DNA from: Mercurialis annua
Taxonomy: Eukaryota; Streptophyta; Magnoliopsida; Malpighiales; Euphorbiaceae
NCBI RefSeq assembly: GCF_937616625.2
Contig: NC_065571.1
Span: 26,238,201 to 26,302,200 of the forward strand
Direction of reading: 5' to 3'
Length of the DNA stretch: 64,000 nt
Positions 35,110 through 48,000 of this stretch are shown here, piece after piece (within the stretch, counting starts at the first letter, position 1; each line of letters begins with the position of its first letter). The position numbers were made by a program, and so were the translations under genes. The notes below the pieces were generated by a model. The model was not told the DNA's origin and did not search any database. It worked only from the letters and a program-made list of their open reading frames with translations.

Positions 35110-35123
35110 TAAGGGGGGAAGAA
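35110..35123 (+). other. Polypurine tract
   Basis: TAAGGGGGGAAGAA lies directly before the 3' LTR start at 35124. It is the expected primer for plus-strand DNA synthesis. It is preceded by AAATTCGAGGACGAATTTTT, the junction wording also found at 622-672. Confidence 0.92.
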
Positions 35124-37526
35124 TGTAATACCCCAAAATAATTAATTAGCTAATTGGACCACGTGTCCAATTTTGAGTCGCCAGAGTGGCGACATCGGAA
35201 AGTTATCCGATAAAATTAAGATAAATAAGTTTCAAATAGGTCGGTTTTGGGAAATTAGTTATGCGGAAATCAAAGTTATATTTCAATTTTAAAGTTAGAA
35301 TTGGAATTAAAAGGAAAAATGTAAAGGAAAGCCCAAAATGAGGTTCAGGGACTAAAGTGGTAACTTAGCCACTACGTCTCAAAAATGTAAATTTATAAGT
35401 TTGACGAGAAAGTATTAATATCGAGTTTTGTATTAATCATCAGATATAAACAATACGTATAATTCGTAATAAAAGAGATTAACGATTTAGTTATGGACTA
35501 AATCGTATGATTGAAAAGTTTAAAGGATAAATGATAAGAAACAAAAAGAACAAGGACTCAAGTGAGCTTTTAACCAAATCATATATAATTAAGGAATTAT
35601 GAATGAAGAAGAAGAATCAGAGTCCAGAAGCTTCAGTCGATTGATTTCCGTCGTTTCGCCGCCGTTTCTCCGTACGACGTCCGATTCACGTGATTTTTGC
35701 GGCAATCTCTTCGGAATTCAATCCTCTACTGATCTTGAGCTTCATTTCAAGGTAAAGTTTCGGATTTTTGGTGCTAAAAGCAAGTTTAGGCTGTTTTAGC
35801 TTAGGAATTGGGATGATTGATTTAAATTCGATTTTTAACGTTTTTGGAGAAACAAAGTTACGGGTTTTGTCGGTAACGAAGTGTTTGGTGTGTATGGCAA
35901 ATGATAGCATGACGGGAAGCCCAGAAACGATGTTTCCGGGGACTGCGTGCAGATCGCACGTGGTGTGCGATCGCACACCCGTGGTGTGCGAACGCACACC
36001 TGTGATGGTGTGCGAACGCACACCAGTGGTGTGCGAACGCACACCAGTGAAGGTGTGCGAACGCACACCTCCACAGTGTGCGAACGCACACCACCTTGTG
36101 CAGACGCGTATTCTATGAGGGACTAGAACGGACTTTTTGTCCGAGGGACTAAAATAGACTTAGCTCGACGTTTTATGCAAGTAACGATAATGTAAAGTAT
36201 TAAGAGAATTATATAACTCTCGGATACAAGGAGTAGTATTTAATACGTCGTGGACACGACTAAGAGTTTCTGAATACGAGAGTAATACCAAGAATGAAAC
36301 CAATATTTAAATTATGAAAATATTATACGTATTAAAGTATGAAGTGCACGTCTAATCATAAACAATTTATCAGACGTGTCAGTGAATAGTGGAGTCAGTA
36401 GAAGCGGACTAGCGAGGGCATACCATCAGATCGATCATATCATTTCTTGGATTGCGGTCACTGTGAGTTGTACTTTTACTTTCATGTATTAAAACTATTT
36501 TATATATATACCGTTTACACACATCGCATTATATATAATTGATTGAAATGTTATATGCTTTATTAATTTCTATATATGAGAACTAGTATGCGATCCGAAG
36601 AAACTAGCTACCTATTGGGTGTCAATAGGCTGTGTGATCACCAGTATCGAGTCAGTCTAGTATGATTGCATTGAGAAATGACTTGACACAGCTGGGAGCT
36701 GTTGATGAATATGAAACTTACGATTGGGTATATGATTTCGATACGCAGAGTGAACTCGGCTACGGTGTAGCCTGGAAGTCCCCGTATCTAGTGGCTGGGC
36801 CACCAGCGAGTTGGACTCGCAATTGATATTTACGATTGGGTTGAATAATATATGTTTATTCGGGAGATGTGTCACATGCTAGGATATTAGTTTCGTACGG
36901 ATCAAATACATGTTTATATGTTTTATATTAATATTTTCTTGAGATGCGATGCTATGTTTTTATATTAATACTGTTAGTAAATGTCAACTCACTCAGTATT
37001 TCCCCAAATACTGACCCCTCACCTTTGATGTCTTTCAGGTTCTTAGCTTGTGGACCTAGCTAGAGGCCAATTTTGGAGTGCAGAAGTCATTTGTATATGT
37101 TAGTTTATGACTTCTGTGAATGCTGCAGTAGTGGTCCTGTGTCGATAGAACGGTAGCCTAGACAGCAGTTTATTTTATTGTATATATTCAGTGCTGTTAT
37201 TGTTTTATATGCTTTTGATAGGCTACGTGTTTTGTATATAATCCACGGCCCCAGATGCCGGTGTGATGGTTTGAGACACTAACTGATGTGTATAGTACCG
37301 CGAGGCCAGTTCGTACAGGGTACGGTAACTAGAGCCCGCGAGGTTTTGAAACAGTTAGTGTAAATGTATGATTATATGTTTTATATATGTACCTTTGCTT
37401 CCGTTGTTTGTTATTTGTTTATGATTTGCGAAAAATGTAATTGTGATTTAGGCTTGCTACGGGTTCCGGAGCTACCACTCCCGTTCCCTAGCGCCGGTTG
37501 CGGCTCAATAGTTTTGGGTCGTGACA
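35124..37526 (+). mobile_element. 3' LTR of the complete element
   Basis: 2403 bp, same ends as the 5' LTR and the same motif order: TATA-like box at 35582-35589, palindromic array, acceptor-like site ending 37038, CTAGCGCCGGT. It is longer by one 24-bp repeat unit and shorter by one T near 37343. Confidence 0.97.
35962..36093. repeat. Palindromic tandem repeat in the 3' LTR, 6 units
   Basis: Units start at about 35962, 35983, 36007, 36028, 36052 and 36076. The fifth, preceded by AGTGAA, has no counterpart in the 5' LTR. Confidence 0.95.
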
Positions 37527-37531
37527 GTTTC
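37527..37531. other. Target-site duplication GTTTC, right copy
   Basis: GTTTC right after the LTR end GTGACA, followed by ATAACATTTG, the satellite continuation seen uninterrupted at 24505. Confidence 0.95.
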
Positions 37532-38242
37532 ATAACATTTGTAAACGATTGGTTTTGTTTCGTAATGTTTGTAAACGTTTTACTTAAATCGCTAAAAATG
37601 CGAAATGTTTGGATTTGTTTCGAAACGTTTTAAATATTTTTTTTACAAACGTTTGGCTTAAATCGCTAATAAGGGGAAACATTTAAATTTGTTTCGTAAC
37701 TATTGTAAACGTTTGACATAAATTTCTAAAAAGGTGAAACATTTTCATTTGTTTCGTAATATTTGTAAACGTTTGGCTTTAATCGCTAAAAAGGTGATAC
37801 ACTTGGATTTGTTTCGTAATGTTTGTAAACATTTGGCTTATATTGCTAAAAAGATGAAATGTTTGGATTTGTTTCATAACATTTTAAATGTTTGGCTTAA
37901 ATCGCTAAAAATAGGGAAACATTAGGATTTGTTTTGTAACATTTATAAACGTTTGCCTTAAATCGCTAATAAGGTGAAACGTTTTGATTTGTTTCGTAAT
38001 GTTTGTAAACGTTTGGCTTCAATCGCAAAAAAGGTGAAACGTTTAGATTTGTTTCGTAACGTTTGTAAACGTTTGTCTTAAATCGCGAAAATGGGGAAAC
38101 GTTTAGATTAGTTCCGTAACGTTTGTAAACATTTAGCTTAAATGGCTAAATAGGTGAAATGTTTGGATTTGTTTCGCAACCTTTGTAAACGTTTGGATTA
38201 AATCGCTTAAAGGAGGAAACATTTGGATTTGTTTCGTAACAT

Positions 38243-41200
38243 TTGTAAACCGTTTGGCTTAAATCGCTAAATAGGTGAAACGTTTTGATTTATTTCGTAC
38301 GTAATTGTTTTGCTTAAATCGCTAAAAAGGGGAAACGCTTGGATTTATTTCGTAACATTTGTAAACGTTTGGCTTAAATCCTTAAAAAGGTGAAACATTT
38401 GAATTTATTTCGTAACATTTTAAACGTTTGGCTTAAATCGCTAAAATGGGGAAACGTTAGGATTTGTTTCGTAACTTTTATAAACGTTTGACTTAAATCG
38501 CTAATAAAGCGAAACGTTTGGATTTGTTTCGTACCGCTTGTAAACGTTTGGCTTATATTGCTATAAAGGTGAAACGCATGGTTTTGTTTCGTAACGTTTG
38601 TAAACGTTTGGCTTAATTCGCTAAAAAGGTGAAACACTTTGATTTGTTTCGTAATGTTTGTAAACGTTTGGCTTCAATCGCAAAAAAGGTGAAAAGTTTG
38701 GATTTTTTTCGTAACGTTTGTCTTAAATCGCCAAAATGGGGAAACGTTTGGATTTGTTTCGTAACATTTGTAAACGTTTAGTTTAAATTGCTAAAAAGGT
38801 GAAAGGTTTGGATTTGTTTCCTAACGTTTGTAAACGTTTGGCTTAAATCGCTAAAATGGGGAAACATTTGGATTTATTTTATATCGTTTGTAAACGTTTG
38901 GCTTAAATCGCTAAAAATGTGAAACATTTGGATTTGTTTCGTAACGTTTGTAAATGTTTGTCTTAAATCGCTAAAATGGGGAAACGTTTTGATTTGTTTC
39001 GTTGTTTGTAAACATTTGGCTTAAATCGCTAAAAAGGTGAAACATTTGAATTTGTTTCTTAACGTTTTAAACGCTTAACTTAAATCGCTAAAATAGGGAA
39101 ACGTTAGGATTTGTTTCGTAATGTATGTAAACTTTTGGCTTATATTGCTAAAAGGTTGAAACATTTGGATTTGTTTCGTAACATTTGTAAATGTTTGGCT
39201 TAAATTGCTATAAAGGTGAAACGCTTGAATTTATTTCGTAACGTTTATAGACGTTTGGCTTAAATTGCTAAAAAGGTGAAACGCTTCGATTTGTTTCGTA
39301 ACGTTTGTAAACGTTTTGGTTTTGTTTCGTAACGTTTTGATTTGTTTCGTAACGTTTGTAAACGTTCGGCTGAAATCACTAAAAAGGTGAAACGTTTGGA
39401 TTTGTTTCGTAACATTTGTAAACGTTTTGCTTAAATTGCTAAAAAGGTGAAACGCTTGGATTTGTTTCGTAACGTTTCTAAACGTTTGGCTTAAATTGCT
39501 AAAAAGGTGAAACGCTTGGATTTGTTTCGTAACGTTTGTCAACGTTTGCTTTTGTTTCGTAACGTTTGGATTTGTTTCGTAACGTTTGTAAACATTTCGC
39601 TTAAATCTCTAAAAAGGGGAAACGTTTGGATTTGTTTCGTAACTTTTGTAAACGTTTGGCTTGAATAGCTAAAAAGGTGCAACCTTTGGATTTGTTTCGC
39701 GACGTTTGTAAATGTTTGGCTAAAATTTCTAAAAAGGTTAAACGCTTGGGTTTTTTTCGTAACATTTTAAATGTTTGAATTTGTTTCGTAACGTTTTAAA
39801 TGTTTGGCTTAAATCGCAAAAAAGGTGAAACGTTCTGTTTTGTTTCGTAACGTTTGAGAACGTTTGGCTTAAATAGTTAAAAAGGTGAAACGTTTGGTTT
39901 TTTTTATAACGTTTTTAAACGTTCGGCTTAAATTGCAAAAAAGGGCACAAGTTTGGATTCTTTCGTAACGTTTGTAAACGTTTGACTAAAATTGCAAAAA
40001 GGGGAAATGTTTGGATTTGTTTCGTAATGTTTGTAAACGATTGGTTTTGTTTTGTAATGTTTGTAAACGTTTGGCTTAAATCACTAAAAATGTGAAGCGT
40101 TTGGATTTGTTTCGTAACGTTTTAAACGTTTTGTTTTGCTTAGTAATGTTTGTAAACGGTTAGCTTAAATCGCTAAAAAGGGAAACGTTTAAATTTGTTT
40201 CGTAACTATTGTAAACGTTTGGCATAAATTGCTAAATAGGTGAAACATTTGGATTTGTTTCGTAACATTTGTAAATGTTTGGCTTTAATCGCTAAAAAGG
40301 GGAAACGTTTGGAGTTGTTTCCTAACATTTGTAAACGTTTGACTTAAATTGCTAAAAAGGTGAAACGTTTGGATTTGTTTCGTAACATTTTAAATGTTTG
40401 CCTTAAATCGCTAAAATGGTTAAACTTTTGGATTTGTTTCGTAATGTTTGTATACATTTAGTTTAAATCGCTGAAAAGGTGCAACGTTTGGATTTGTTTC
40501 ATAACGTTTGTAAATGTTTGGCTTAAAGCGCTATACAGGGGAAACGTTTGGATTTAAATTGCTAAAAAGGTGAAACGTTTGGTTTAAATTTCTAAAAAGG
40601 TGAAACACTTGGATTTGTTTCGTAGTGTTTGTCATATTTGGCTTAAATCGCTAAAAAGGTGAAACGTTTGGATTTGTTTCGTAACGTAAGTAAACTTTCG
40701 TCTTAAATCGCTAAAAATGTGAAAAGTTTGGTTTTGTTTCGTAACGTTTGAAAACGTTTGGTTTAAATAGCTAAAAAGGTGAAACGTTTGGTTTTGTTTC
40801 GTAATGTTTGTAAACGTTCGGCTTAAATCGCTGAAAAGGGTATACATTTGGATTTTTTTGTAAAGTTTGTGAAAGTTTGGCTTAAATTGCAAAAAAGGTG
40901 AAACGTTTGGATTTTTTTCATAACATTTGTAAACGATTGGTTTTGTTTCGTAATGTTTGTAAACGTTTGGATTTGTTACGAAACGTTTTAAATATATTTT
41001 TTTACAAACGTTTGAAAACGTTTGGCTTAAATCGCTAAAAGGGGAAACGTTTAAATTTGTTTCGTAACTATTGTAAACGTTTGACATAAATTTCTAAAAA
41101 GGTGAAACATTTTGATTTGTTTCGTTATATTTATAAACGTTTGGCTTTACTCGCTAAAAAGGTGATACACTTGTTTTTGTTTTGTAACGTTTGTAAACAT

Positions 41201-41670
41201 TTGGCTTATATTGCTAAAAAGATGAAATGTTTGGATTTGTTTCATAACATTTTAAATGTTTGGCTTAAATTGCTAAAAATAGGGAAACGTTAGGATTTGT
41301 TTTGTAACATTTATAAACGTTTGCCTTAAATCGCTAATAAGGTGAAACGTTTTGATTTGTTTCGTAATGTTTGTAAACGTTTGGCTTCAATCGCAAAAAA
41401 GGTGAAACGTTTGGATTTGTTTCGTAACTTTTGTCAACGTTTGTCATAAATCGCGAAAATGGGGAAACGTTTGGATTAGTTTTGTAACGTTTGTAAACAT
41501 TTAGCTTAAATCGCTAAATAGGTGAAATGTTTGGATTTGTTTCGCAACCTTTGTAAACCTTTGGCTTAAATCGCTAAAAATGTGAAACGTTTAGGTTTGT
41601 TTCGTAACGTTCGTAAACATTTGCCTTAAATTGTTAAAATGGGGAAACATTTTGATTTGTTTCGTAACGT
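38243..41670. repeat. Large satellite block, copy III
   Basis: Matches copy II monomer by monomer at about 3.43 kb once the retroelement is removed. The site homologous to the insertion is empty at 40915-40919 and reads TTTTC. A more diverged copy follows at about 3.47-kb offset (for example 40632 against 44100, 41108 against 44602). Confidence 0.75.
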
Positions 41671-44600
41671 TTGTAAACGTTTGGCTTAAATCGCTAAAAA
41701 GATGAAACGTTTGAATTGTTTCGTAACGTTTTAAACGTTTGGCTTAAATCGCTAAAATGGGGAAATGTTTGGATTTTTTTTGTAATGTATGTAAACATTT
41801 GTCTTATATCTCTAAAAAGGCGAAATATTTGGCTTTGTTTCGTAACGTTTGTAAACGTTCGGCTTAAATCGCTAAAAAGGTGAAACGTTTGGATTTGTTT
41901 CGTAACGTTTGTAAATGTTTTGCTTTAATGGCTAAAAAGATGAAACGCTTGGATTTGTTTCGTAACGTTTCTAAACGTTAGGCTTAAATTGCTAAAAAGG
42001 TGAAGCGCTTGGATTTGTTTCGTAACGTTTGTAAACGTTTGGTTTTATTTCGTAACGTTTGGATTTGTTTCGTAACCTTTGTAAACGATTTACTTAAATT
42101 GCTAAAAAGATGAAATGCTTGGATTTGTTTAGTAACGTTTGTAAACATTTGGAATAAATTGCTAAAAAGATGAAACGTTTGGATTTATTTCGTAATGTTT
42201 GTAAATGTTTGGTTTTGTTTCGTAACGTTTGGATTTGTTTCGTAATTTTTGTAAACGTTCTGCTTAAATCGCAAAAAAGGTGAAACGTCATGTTTTGTTT
42301 CGTAACCTTTGCATTGGCTTAAATCGCTGAAAAAAGGGAAACGTTTTGTTTTGTTTCGTAACGTTTGTAAACGTTTGGCATATATAGCTAAAAAGGGGAA
42401 ACGTTTGGATTTGTTTCGCAACATTTTTAAACGTTTGCCATAAATCGCTAAAAAGGTGAAACGCTTGGATTTGTTTCATATCATTTGTATACGTTTGGCA
42501 TAAATCGCTAAATAGGTGAAACGTTTGGATTTGTTTCGTAACGATTGTAATTGTTTTGCTTAAATCGCTAAAAAGGGGAAACGCTTGGATTTGTTTCGTA
42601 ACATTTGTAAACGTTTGGCTTAAATTCTTAAAAAGGTGAAACATTTGAATTTGTTTCGTAACGTCTGTAATTGTTTTACTTAAATAGCTAAAAAGGTCAA
42701 ACGTTTGGTTTTATTTCGTAAAGTTTGTAAACGTTTGGCTTAAATCGATAAAAAGGTGAAACGTTTGGATTTGTTTCGTAACGTTTGTAAACGTTTGTTT
42801 TAAATCGCTAAAAGGGTGAAACGGTTGGATTTGTTTCGTAACGTTCGTAAATGTTTATCTTAAATTGCTAAAAAGGGTTTCGTAATGTTTTAAAGGTTTG
42901 AATTAGTTTTGTAACGTTTGTAAACGTTTGGCTTAAATCGCTAAAAAGGTGAAACGTTTGGATTTGTTTCGTAAAGTTTGTATACATTTGGCTTAAATCG
43001 CTAAAAAGGGAAAACGTTTGGATTTGTTTCGTACCGTTTGTTAACGTTTGGCTTAAATCTCTACAAAGGGGAAACGTTTGGATTTAAATTGCTAAAAAGG
43101 TGAAACGTTTGGATTTGTTTCGTAAAATTTGTAAAGGTTTGGTTGAAATTGTTAAAAAGGTGAAGCACTTTGATTTGTTTCGTAGTGTTTGGAATATTTG
43201 GCTTAAATCGCTAAAAAGATGAAACGTTTGGATTTGTTTCGTAACGTAAGTAAACTTTCGGCTTAAATCACTTATATGGTGAAACGTTTGGTTTTGTTTG
43301 GTAACGTTTGAAAACGTTTGACTTAAATTGCTAAAAAGGTGAAATTTTTGGTTTTATTTCGTAAAGTTTGTAAACGTTCGGCTTAAATTGCAAAAAAGGG
43401 CAAACATTTGGATTTTTTAGAAACGTTTTTAAATATTTGGCTAAAATTGAAAATAGGTGAAACGTTTGGATTTGTTTCGTAACGTTTGTAAACGATTGGT
43501 TTTGTTTCGTAATGTTTGTAAACGTTTGGCTTAAATCACTAAAAATCTGAAGCGTTTAGATTTATTTCGTAACGTTTTAAACGTTTGGTTTTGCTTAGTA
43601 ATGTTTGTAAACGGTTAGCTTAAATCGCTAAAAAGGGGAAACGTTTAAATTTTTTTCATAACTATTGTAAACGTTTGGCATTAATTGCTAAATAGGTGAA
43701 ACGTTTGGATTTATTTCGTAACATTTGTAAACGTTTGGCTTTAATAGCTAAAAAGGTGAAACGTTTGGATTTGTTTCATAACGTTTGTAAACGTTTGGCT
43801 TAAATTGCTAAAAAGGTGAAATGTTTGGATTTGTTTCGTAACATTTTAAACGTTTGGCTTAAATCGTTAAAAGTTTAGATTTGTTTCATAACGTTTATAT
43901 ACGTTTAGTTTAAATCGCTAAAAAGGTGCAACGTTTGGATTTGTTTCGTAACGTTTGTAAACATTTGGCTTAAATCGCTACGTTTGGATTTAAATTGCGA
44001 AAAAGGTGAAACGTTTGGATTTGTTTCGTAACATTTGAAAATATTTGGTTTAAATTTCTAAAAAGGTGAAACACTTGGATTTGTTTCGTAGAGTTTGTCA
44101 TATTTGGCTTAAATCGTTAAAAAGGTGAAACATTTGGATTTGTTTCGTAACGTAATTAAACTTTCGGCTTAAATCGCTAAAAATATGAAAAGTTTTGTTT
44201 TGTTTCGTAACGTTTGAAAACGTTTGGTTTAAATAGCTAAAAAGGTGAAACGTTTGGTTTTGTTTGTAATGTTTCTAAACGTTCGGCTTAAATCGCTAAA
44301 AAGGGGATACATTTGGATTTTTTTTAATGTTTGCAAACATTTGGCTTAGATTACAAAAGAGGTGAAACGTTTGGATTTGTTTCATAATATTTGTAAACGA
44401 TTAATTTTGTTTCGTAATGTTTATAAACGTTTGACTTAAATCGCTAAAAATGTGAAAGTTTGGATTTGTTTCGTAACGTTTTAAACGTTTTGTTTTGTTT
44501 ACAAACGTTTGTAAGGCTTAAATCACTAAAAAGGGGAAACGTTTAAATTTGTTTTGTAATTATTGTAAACGGTTGACATGAATTGCTAAAAAGGTGAAAC

Positions 44601-45081
44601 TTTTAATTGGTTTCGTAATATTTGTAAACGTTTGGCTTTAATCGCTAAAAAAGTGATACGCTTGGATTTGTTTCGTAACGTTTGTAAACATTTGGCTTAT
44701 ATTGCTAAAAAGATGAAACGTTTGGATTTGTTTCATAACATCTTAAATGTTTGGCTTAAATCGCTAAAAATAGGGAAATGTTAGGATTTGTTTCATAATA
44801 TTTATAAACGTTTTCCTTAAATCGCTAATAAGGTGAAACAATTGGATTTGTTTCGTACCGCTTGTAAACACTTGGCTTATATTGCTAGAAAGGTGACACG
44901 CTTGGTTTTTTTTTGTAACGTTTGTAAACGTTTGGCTTAAATCGCTAAAAAGGGGAAACGTTTTGATTTGTTTCATAATGTTTGTAAATGCTTGGCTTCA
45001 ATCACAAAAAAGGCAAAACGTTTGGATTTGTTTCGTAACGTTTGTAAACGTTTGTCTTAAATCGCTAAAATGGGGAAACGA

Positions 45082-48000
45082 TTGGATTTGTTTTGTAACG
45101 TTTGTAAACATTTAGCTTAAATCGCTAAATAGGTGAAATGTTTGGATTTGTTTCGTAACCTTTGTAAACGTTTGGATTAAATCGCTTAAAGGAGGAAACA
45201 TTTGGATTTGTTTCGTAACATTTGTAAACGTTTGGCTTAAATCGCTAAAAATGTGAAACGTTTGGGTTTGCTTCGTAACGTTTGTAAACATTTGCCTTAA
45301 ATTGTTAAAATGGGGAAACGTTTTGATTGTTTCATAACGTTTGTAAACGTTTGGCTTAAATCGCTAAAATGGTGAAACGTTTTGATTGTTTCGTAACGTT
45401 TGTAAACGTTTGGATTAAATCGCTAAAAAGGTGAAACGTTTGAATTTGTTTCGTAACGTTTTAAACGTTTGGCTTAAATCGCTAAAATGGGGAAACGTTT
45501 GGATTTTTTCGTAACGTATGTAAACATTTGTCTTAAAACGCTAAAAAGGTGAAACATTTGGCTTTATTTCGTAACGTTTGTAAACGTTCGGCTTAAATCG
45601 CTAAAAAGGTGAAACGTTTGGAATTGTTTCGTAATTTTTGTAAACGTTTTGCTTAAATTTCTAAAAAGGTAAAATGATTGGATTTGTTTCATAACGTTTC
45701 TAAACGTTTGGCTTAAATTGCTAAAAAGGTGAAACGCTTGGATTTGTTTCATAACGTTTGTAAACGTTTGGTTTTGTTTCGTAACGTTTGTAAACGATTT
45801 GCTTAAATTGCTAAAAAGTTGAAATGCTTGGATTTGTTTCGTAACGTTTGTAAACGTTTGGAATAAATTGCTAAAAAGATGAAACGCTTGGATTTGTTTC
45901 GTAATGTTTGTAAATGTTTGGTTTTGTTTCTTAACGTTTGGATTTGTTTCTTAACGTTTGTAAACATTTTGCTTAAATTGCTAAAAAGGTGTAACGTTTG
46001 GATTTCTTTCATAACGTTTGTAAAAGTTTGGCTGAAATCGCTAAAAACGTGAAACATTTGGATTTGTTTCGCAACGTTATTAAACTCTTGGCTAAAATTG
46101 CTAAAAACGTGAATTGCTTGGATTTGTTTCGTAGTGTTTTAAACGTTTGGTTTTGTTTCGTAATGTTTGTAAACATTTGGCTTAAATTGCAAAAAAGGTG
46201 AAACGTCATGTTTTGTTTCGTAACCTTTGCAAACGTTTGGCTTAAATCACTAAAAAAGGGAAACGTTTGGTTTTGTTTCGTAACATTTGTAAACGTTTGG
46301 CGTAAATCGCTAAAAAGGGGAAACGTTTGGATTTGTTTCATAACATTTGTAAATGTTTGGATTAAATCGCTAAAAAGGTGAAACGTTTGGATTTGTTTCG
46401 TAACGTTTGTAATTGTTTCGCTTAAATCGCTAAAAAGGGGAAAATGCTTGGATTTGTTTCGTAACATTTGTAAACGTTTTGCTTAAATCCTTAAAAAGGT
46501 GAAACGTTTGAATTTATTTCGTAACGTCTGTAATTGTTTTACTTAAATCTCTAAAAAGATCAAACGTTTGGTTTTGTTTCGTAAAGTTTGTAAACGTTTG
46601 GCTTAAATCGCTAAAAAGGTGAAACGTTTAGATTTGTTTCGTAACGTTTGTAAACGTTTGTTTTAAATCTCTAAAAAGGTGAAACAGTTGGATTTGTTTC
46701 GTAATGTTTGTAAACGTTTATCTTAAATTGCTAAAGGGGTTTCGTAATGTTTTAAAGGTTTGAATTAGTTTCGTAACGTTAGTAAACGTTTGGCTTAAAT
46801 CGATAAAAAGGTGAAACGTTTGGATTTCTTTCGTAACGTTTGTATATGTTTGGCTTACATCGCTAAAAAGGTGAAACATTTGGATTTGTTTCGTATTGTT
46901 TGTAAACGTTTGGCTTAAATCTCTATAAAGGGTAAATGTTTGGATTTAAATTGCTAAAAAGGTGAAGAGTTTGGATTTGTTTCGTAACGTTTGTAAACGT
47001 TTGGTTTAAATTGCTAAAAAGGTGAAAAGCTTGGATTTGTTTGGTAACGTAAGTAAATTTTCGGCTTAAATCGCTAAAAAGGTGAAACGTTTGGTTTTGT
47101 TTTGTAACGTTTGAAAACGTATGGCTTAAATATCCAAAAAGTTCAAACGTTTGGTTTTGTTTCGTAATGTTTGTAAACGTTCGACTTAAATCACTAAAAA
47201 GGGGAAAGTTTTGGATTATTTTGGTAACGTTTGTAAACGTTTGGCTAAAATTGCAAAAAAGGTTAATATTTTGGATTTCTTTTGTAACTTTTGTAAATGA
47301 TTGGTTTTGTTTCGTAATGTTTGTAAACGTTTGGCTTAAATCACTAAAAATGTGAAGCGTTTCGATTTGTTTCTTAACGTTTTAAACATTTGGTTTTGAT
47401 TAGTAACGTTTGTAAACGTTTGGCTTAAATTGCTAAAAAGGGGAAACGTTTAAATTTGTTTCGTAACCATTGTAAATGTTTGGCATAAATTGCCAAAAAG
47501 GTGAAACGTTTGGATTTGTTTCGTAACATTTGTAAACGTTTGACTTAAATCGCTAAAAAGGTGAAACGTTTGGATTTGTTTCGTACCACTTGTAAACGTT
47601 TGGCTTATATTGCTAAAAAGGTAAAACGTTTGGTTTTGTTTCGTAACATTTGTAAATGTTTGGCTTAAATTGCTAAAAAGGTGAAACGTTTTGATTTTTT
47701 CGTAATGTTAATAAACGTTTGGCTTCTATCGCAAAAAAGGTAAAACGTTTCGATTTGTTTCATAACGTTTGTAAACGTTTGTCTTAAATCGCTAAAATGG
47801 GGAAACGTTTGGATTTGTTACGTAAGATTTGTAAACGTTTGGCTTAAATTGCTAAAAAGGTGAAATGTTTCGATTTGTTTCGTAACGTTTCTAAAAGTTT
47901 GTCTTAAATCGCTAAAATGGGGAACCGTTTTGATTTGTTTCGTTACATTTGTAAACATTTGGCTTAAATCGCTAAAAAGGTGAAACGTTTGGATTTGTTT

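Larger units (their letters stand above)
28968..37526 (+). mobile_element. Complete non-autonomous Ty3-type LTR retrotransposon
   Basis: The 8559-bp element has TG...CA LTRs, a 5-bp target duplication, an initiator-Met-type PBS and a purine tract before the 3' LTR. The 3.78-kb interior encodes only a gag-like fragment. There is no protease, RT, RNase H or integrase. This fits the class of large non-autonomous elements (LARD, or TR-GAG when gag remains). Its LTR ends and internal junction resemble those of the Tekay-like element at 10857, which suggests mobilisation by such a relative. The LTRs differ at only about 23 sites by eye plus two indels, so insertion is recent. Confidence 0.95.
26243..38242. 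repeat. Large satellite block, copy II, interrupted by the retroelement
   Basis: Satellite parts 26243-28967 and 37532-38242 join into about 3.44 kb matching copy III at 38243-41670 monomer by monomer. An example is TTAAATCCTTAAAAAGG at 26370 and 38366. The element at 28968-37526 plus its duplicated GTTTC accounts for the gap. Confidence 0.75.

Noticed and set aside
46009..46467. 152-codon antisense frame and many similar frames in the satellite as genes
   Set aside because: They are periodic translations of the 60-bp monomer, break wherever a monomer is not a multiple of three, and have no start context, domain or introns.
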